Source: Plectrocnemia conspersa
Lineage: Eukaryota > Arthropoda > Insecta > Trichoptera > Polycentropodidae
DNA: 64,000 nt
Direction of reading: 5' to 3'
Assembly: GCA_009617715.1 (NCBI GenBank)
Contig: VTFK01000375.1
Location: 124,001-188,000, forward strand
Shown here piece after piece: positions 61,060 through 64,000 of the stretch (position 1 is its first letter; every line of letters begins with the position of its first letter). The notes beneath the pieces are model-generated. The model was not told where the DNA came from. It saw only the letters and a list, made by a program, of their open reading frames with translations, and made no database searches. Position numbers and translations under genes: made by a program.

Positions 61060-61460
61060 CTGCGGTATATAATCGCAGCGCCGGCTTATATACCAAAGGC
61101 GTGTGTTATTAAAATAGCTGAATATAATGACGACGTACGTTAATTACATATTACTTCAAGCGATAGCGAACGTTAAACGGCGAATATTTGCATAATAAAA
61201 ATATTATTACGTAACGCTAATATTTTTTTTATTCATCCTTGGTATACATACCAAAGATAAATAAATCATCCGATACATCGCATCGCCGGCGCATATATTA
61301 TGTGCGTGTGATAATAAAATACTTGATTATGACGACGTTGAATGTTGATTAAATAACGTTTCAAAAAATTGGCATAATATATGCATTAGTATTTTTTATT
61401 CATCGCTTGAATGTATCGCAGCGCCGGCGCATATATCGGGTGTGTGTGTTAATAAAATGG
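61060..61460 (+). repeat. Three-unit tandem array with GC motif
   Basis: GCAGCGCCGGC occurs at 61075, as GCATCGCCGGCGCATATAT at 61280 and as GCAGCGCCGGCGCATATATC at 61418. After each comes GTGTGTGTTA or GTGTGTGATA, then ATAAAAT and, in the first two, TATGACGACGT and TTGATTAAAT/GTTAATTACAT. The words TTTTTTATTCATC precede the second and third units. Offsets are 205 and 138 bp, so units are uneven. No known satellite is recognised. Confidence 0.65.
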
Positions 61461-63248
61461 TTTAGATATGCTTTATCGTTTCTCACTTATTATAAATTGT
61501 ACTACTGCTTTTTAAAAAACTTTACATGAACGCTAGATAACAAAACGTTTTTACTGCGACGGCGACGACACGATTTTATTGTTTTTGACGTGGATTTTAA
61601 ACTGTTCATCTTTTCAGAAAAATGCATGAAATTTAATGAATTACTATGAATTTCAATGAAATCATAATATTTAAAAATAGTACCACTGACTAGGCAACTC
61701 TGAAAAAATCAGAAATGACGTCTCTGACTTATTAAGTCATTCAACGATATTTTATCGTAATTTCACGAACCTTGGCAATATAATTTTAGGTTGTCTAGTT
61801 TTATCTTAGGCATAACACTGAACATGATTGCCAGTTTTAAATTATGTATAGACAATAGTACGAGGGTGATATTAAAGCAGTCTTTAATAATACGATGTTT
61901 AACCATGGCGTCTAATAAAAACATATTGTACAAAACTCTATTGATAAAGCTGTGATTTAATATATAATGTTTTACTTTCAGCCTTAATAATAAATTGACT
62001 AACACAATAATTGTTTGGTTTGACAATTAAAAGCGAATTTATAGAGATTACTAAGATAAGAATTAGCTAACTTTCACTTAGGAGCATTAATATGCTGCAG
62101 CGTTATTTCAAGAACAAAATTGCTGCACAACCGTACATGCATGTATATTATATTATATTATATAGTACATACCTCAGATCCAAATATAAAATATGATATA
62201 TTACTACTCCTTTTTAATCTCAAACTCCACCATCCGCCCTAAGTCTCGGAAGTGCATCTGTCTGAGCCACAGCTCACGTACCATCCATATTCACAAAAAT
62301 ATGCAGATGTGTAATATCAAGTAATTTGTCAGTAACCGTTAGTCGGGCACGTTTTGCGTCTATTTTCGTATATCCCATATATCCAGTGCGATACGTGCCG
62401 TACAAAAGAGAAACAGAGTTCAAACTCTATAAGCATTACTTGGAAATGCACTCGAGACCGGATGAACGCAGCAATAACATGCCTTATATTTACAATATTT
62501 TATATTTAGAATCGTTCCGGTTAGTCTTGTTTAAATCTCTAGTTCTGCGTGTTGTTCGAAAACAACTATATCGGCCAACGCGATATTATTTTTCATAGCT
62601 GCGGGGAATACTGTGCATTTATATCAACACCCGTGTAAAACAATATGAATCGGTATATTTAGAATTCTTGCTTTGAGTCGTGCGGTATGAATCAAAGGCA
62701 GCGATCTCATATTTTATGCTAAAGAGTAACTGCTTGTTACAGGTGGTTGGCGACTTATATATTTATTTTATGAATACACGTGCAGAGCTTCACAATAAAG
62801 CATCTTGTAGATATAATAAAACTTAAGTAATATTATACATTAAAATGTGATGTTCTCTTGCAGTCGTATTATAAGCTGAATCTGGATTGACGTGAAGAGG
62901 GAAGCGGCTGAATGTCTCGGTCGGTGCTCCGTGCCAATCTTTTAGAAACTTCGATCGACACGCCCGTCAGCACAATAAACATGCATTTTTTGGCGTGGTA
63001 AAGACTAATATTATTTCGGTTTATTGCGCTTTTAACACATAGAGCGACAAGTGCTTTTTGATAAAAAAAATGCATATTTGTACTTTCTGTAAAAATCATT
63101 TCTTAAAGCAAAAATATTTTGTATAGACACAGCTGCTTTTTTAGTATTGTGCATCAAGCTCCTAATCGTTAGATTTCTAAAGGCATGTATTGTATACCCT
63201 AAATAGTTTTATCATTGTAGTCCAATGGCATTTATGTTATGCAAAATA
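61461..63248. other. AT-rich spacer with repeat fragment
   Basis: CTGAATCTGGATTGACGTGA then AGAGGGAAGCGGCTGAATG at 62876 resembles, in inverse, 13187-13235, and shares AGAAGCGGC-type words with the arms of the element at 28031. Frames at 61763-62026 and 62326-62598 have no known domain. No gene is supported. Confidence 0.45.
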
Positions 63249-63295
63249 CAGTGCCGTGGCTAGAATAGTTTGGGCTCGGGGGCGAAAATGCTATT
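63249..63295. mobile_element. Solitary hAT-like transposon terminus
   Basis: CAGTGCCGTGGCTAGAATAG then TTTGGGCTCGGGGGCGAAAA fits the very common CAGTGGCGTAGCTAG...GGGGGC-AAAA type of hAT-like end. No partner end is seen within the window; it may lie beyond the right edge or be lost. Confidence 0.5.
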
Positions 63296-63765
63296 TGGAT
63301 TAAAATTAATTTTATTTACAATTTTCGAATACGTCCATTAAATAAAAAAATATTTTATGTTGTTGACAGAAATTTTTAAGCGGCAATGAAAATCGAATAC
63401 AAGGTTAAAAAATTCAATAGTAAATACAATACTTATATTAATGCAAAAGGAATTTGATTAAATCAAATTTAGTTATCGAACATTATTTATAACCACTAGA
63501 TGGAAGAAGTAATGTACAATAGATACATAAATATCCACTGAAGCATAAAACAGCTAAATAAATAACACATAAAATAGCAAAAACATGTGATTAATTCTAA
63601 AACTAAACTTTTTTTAATAAAATAATCAATTAAAAGTTTATTAAAGATTAATTTTCTTAATTTTGATAATGCAAACTGAGGAATTACATCTTTTTTTAAT
63701 GCTAAGAAGAGCTAAATTACTAAGATGGTCTTGTTCCAGTTAAACACCAGTTAAAATAATCTTAA

Positions 63766-64000
63766 CCCTTTGCGGTCCAAAGAATTTTTGAAAAGTATTG
63801 TAGCAGGTCCAAGCCATTTTTAGTGAATTTATTGAAAAATCATGTTTTTGGTAAAAAAATCAAGAAAACAAGGTTTTATAAATAAATAAAAATATTAATT
63901 TAATTAAAATGATATTTATTAACATATTTACCACAATTTTAGTAGAATTAATTTCTGTATTGTTTTAAAAATATAATTTTTGTGAAGCATTCTCCAGGGT
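63766..64000. mobile_element. TTAA-type element end, cut by the window edge
   Basis: CCCTTTGCGGTCCAAAG follows TTAA (63762-63765), resembling the ends at 40186 and the TTAA-CCCTTTGC ends of insect piggyBac-like elements. No inverted partner is present before the window ends. The sequence inside is AT-rich. Confidence 0.45.

Overview
The window is strongly AT-rich and reads as animal nuclear DNA, most likely from an insect. The evidence is the mix of decayed mobile elements: Tigger/pogo, hAT-like, TTAA-flanked and TA-flanked DNA transposons, Jockey-like and RTE-like LINE relics, and tRNA-derived SINEs. Spacers are long and untranslatable. I cannot name the order or species. I found no intact protein-coding host gene, no intact tRNA or rRNA gene, no CRISPR array and no bacterial-style operon. 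The window looks like intergenic space or the inside of a very large intron.

Layout. 0-4.7 kb is AT-rich with two GC-richer patches. 4.7-5.9 kb is a degenerate tandem array. 7.2-8.9 kb and 30.4-31.6 kb hold two colinear copies of an unclassified repeat. 9.7-10.3 kb carries a hAT-like terminus and a complete palindromic MITE with an 8-bp target duplication. 12.5-13.1 kb is a local duplication. 17.5-18.3 kb is a long AT-rich inverted repeat abutting a second copy of the MITE. 19-25 kb has scattered GC-rich islands, one SINE and an inverted relative of the 5-kb array. 25.4-26.3 kb is a complete TA-flanked non-autonomous element. 27.5-29.7 kb combines a three-copy GC-rich unit with a CAGGGGTG-ended element carrying a third MITE copy.

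35.8-36.6 kb is a recognisable but broken Jockey-like reverse transcriptase. Small relatives lie at 39.2 and 48.4 kb. 40.2 and 44.3 kb are TTAA-flanked MITEs. 44.6-46.1 kb and 55.4-56.5 kb are two copies of an element with related inverted ends. 49.8 kb has a near-perfect 103-bp palindrome. 51.7-53.5 kb is the best feature: a Tigger/pogo element with inverted repeats, TA duplication and a broken transposase that keeps all three catalytic aspartates. 58.0 kb is an RTE-like LINE fragment and 61.1-61.5 kb a small GC-motif tandem array.

The elements do not form a pathway. They are layered insertions of different ages, some nested. The parts not explained by mobile DNA are the GC-richer islands of about 150-600 bases spaced through AT-rich sequence. 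They have no convincing reading frames and are candidates for conserved non-coding or regulatory sequence, but nothing in one sequence alone proves that. All alignments were made by eye.
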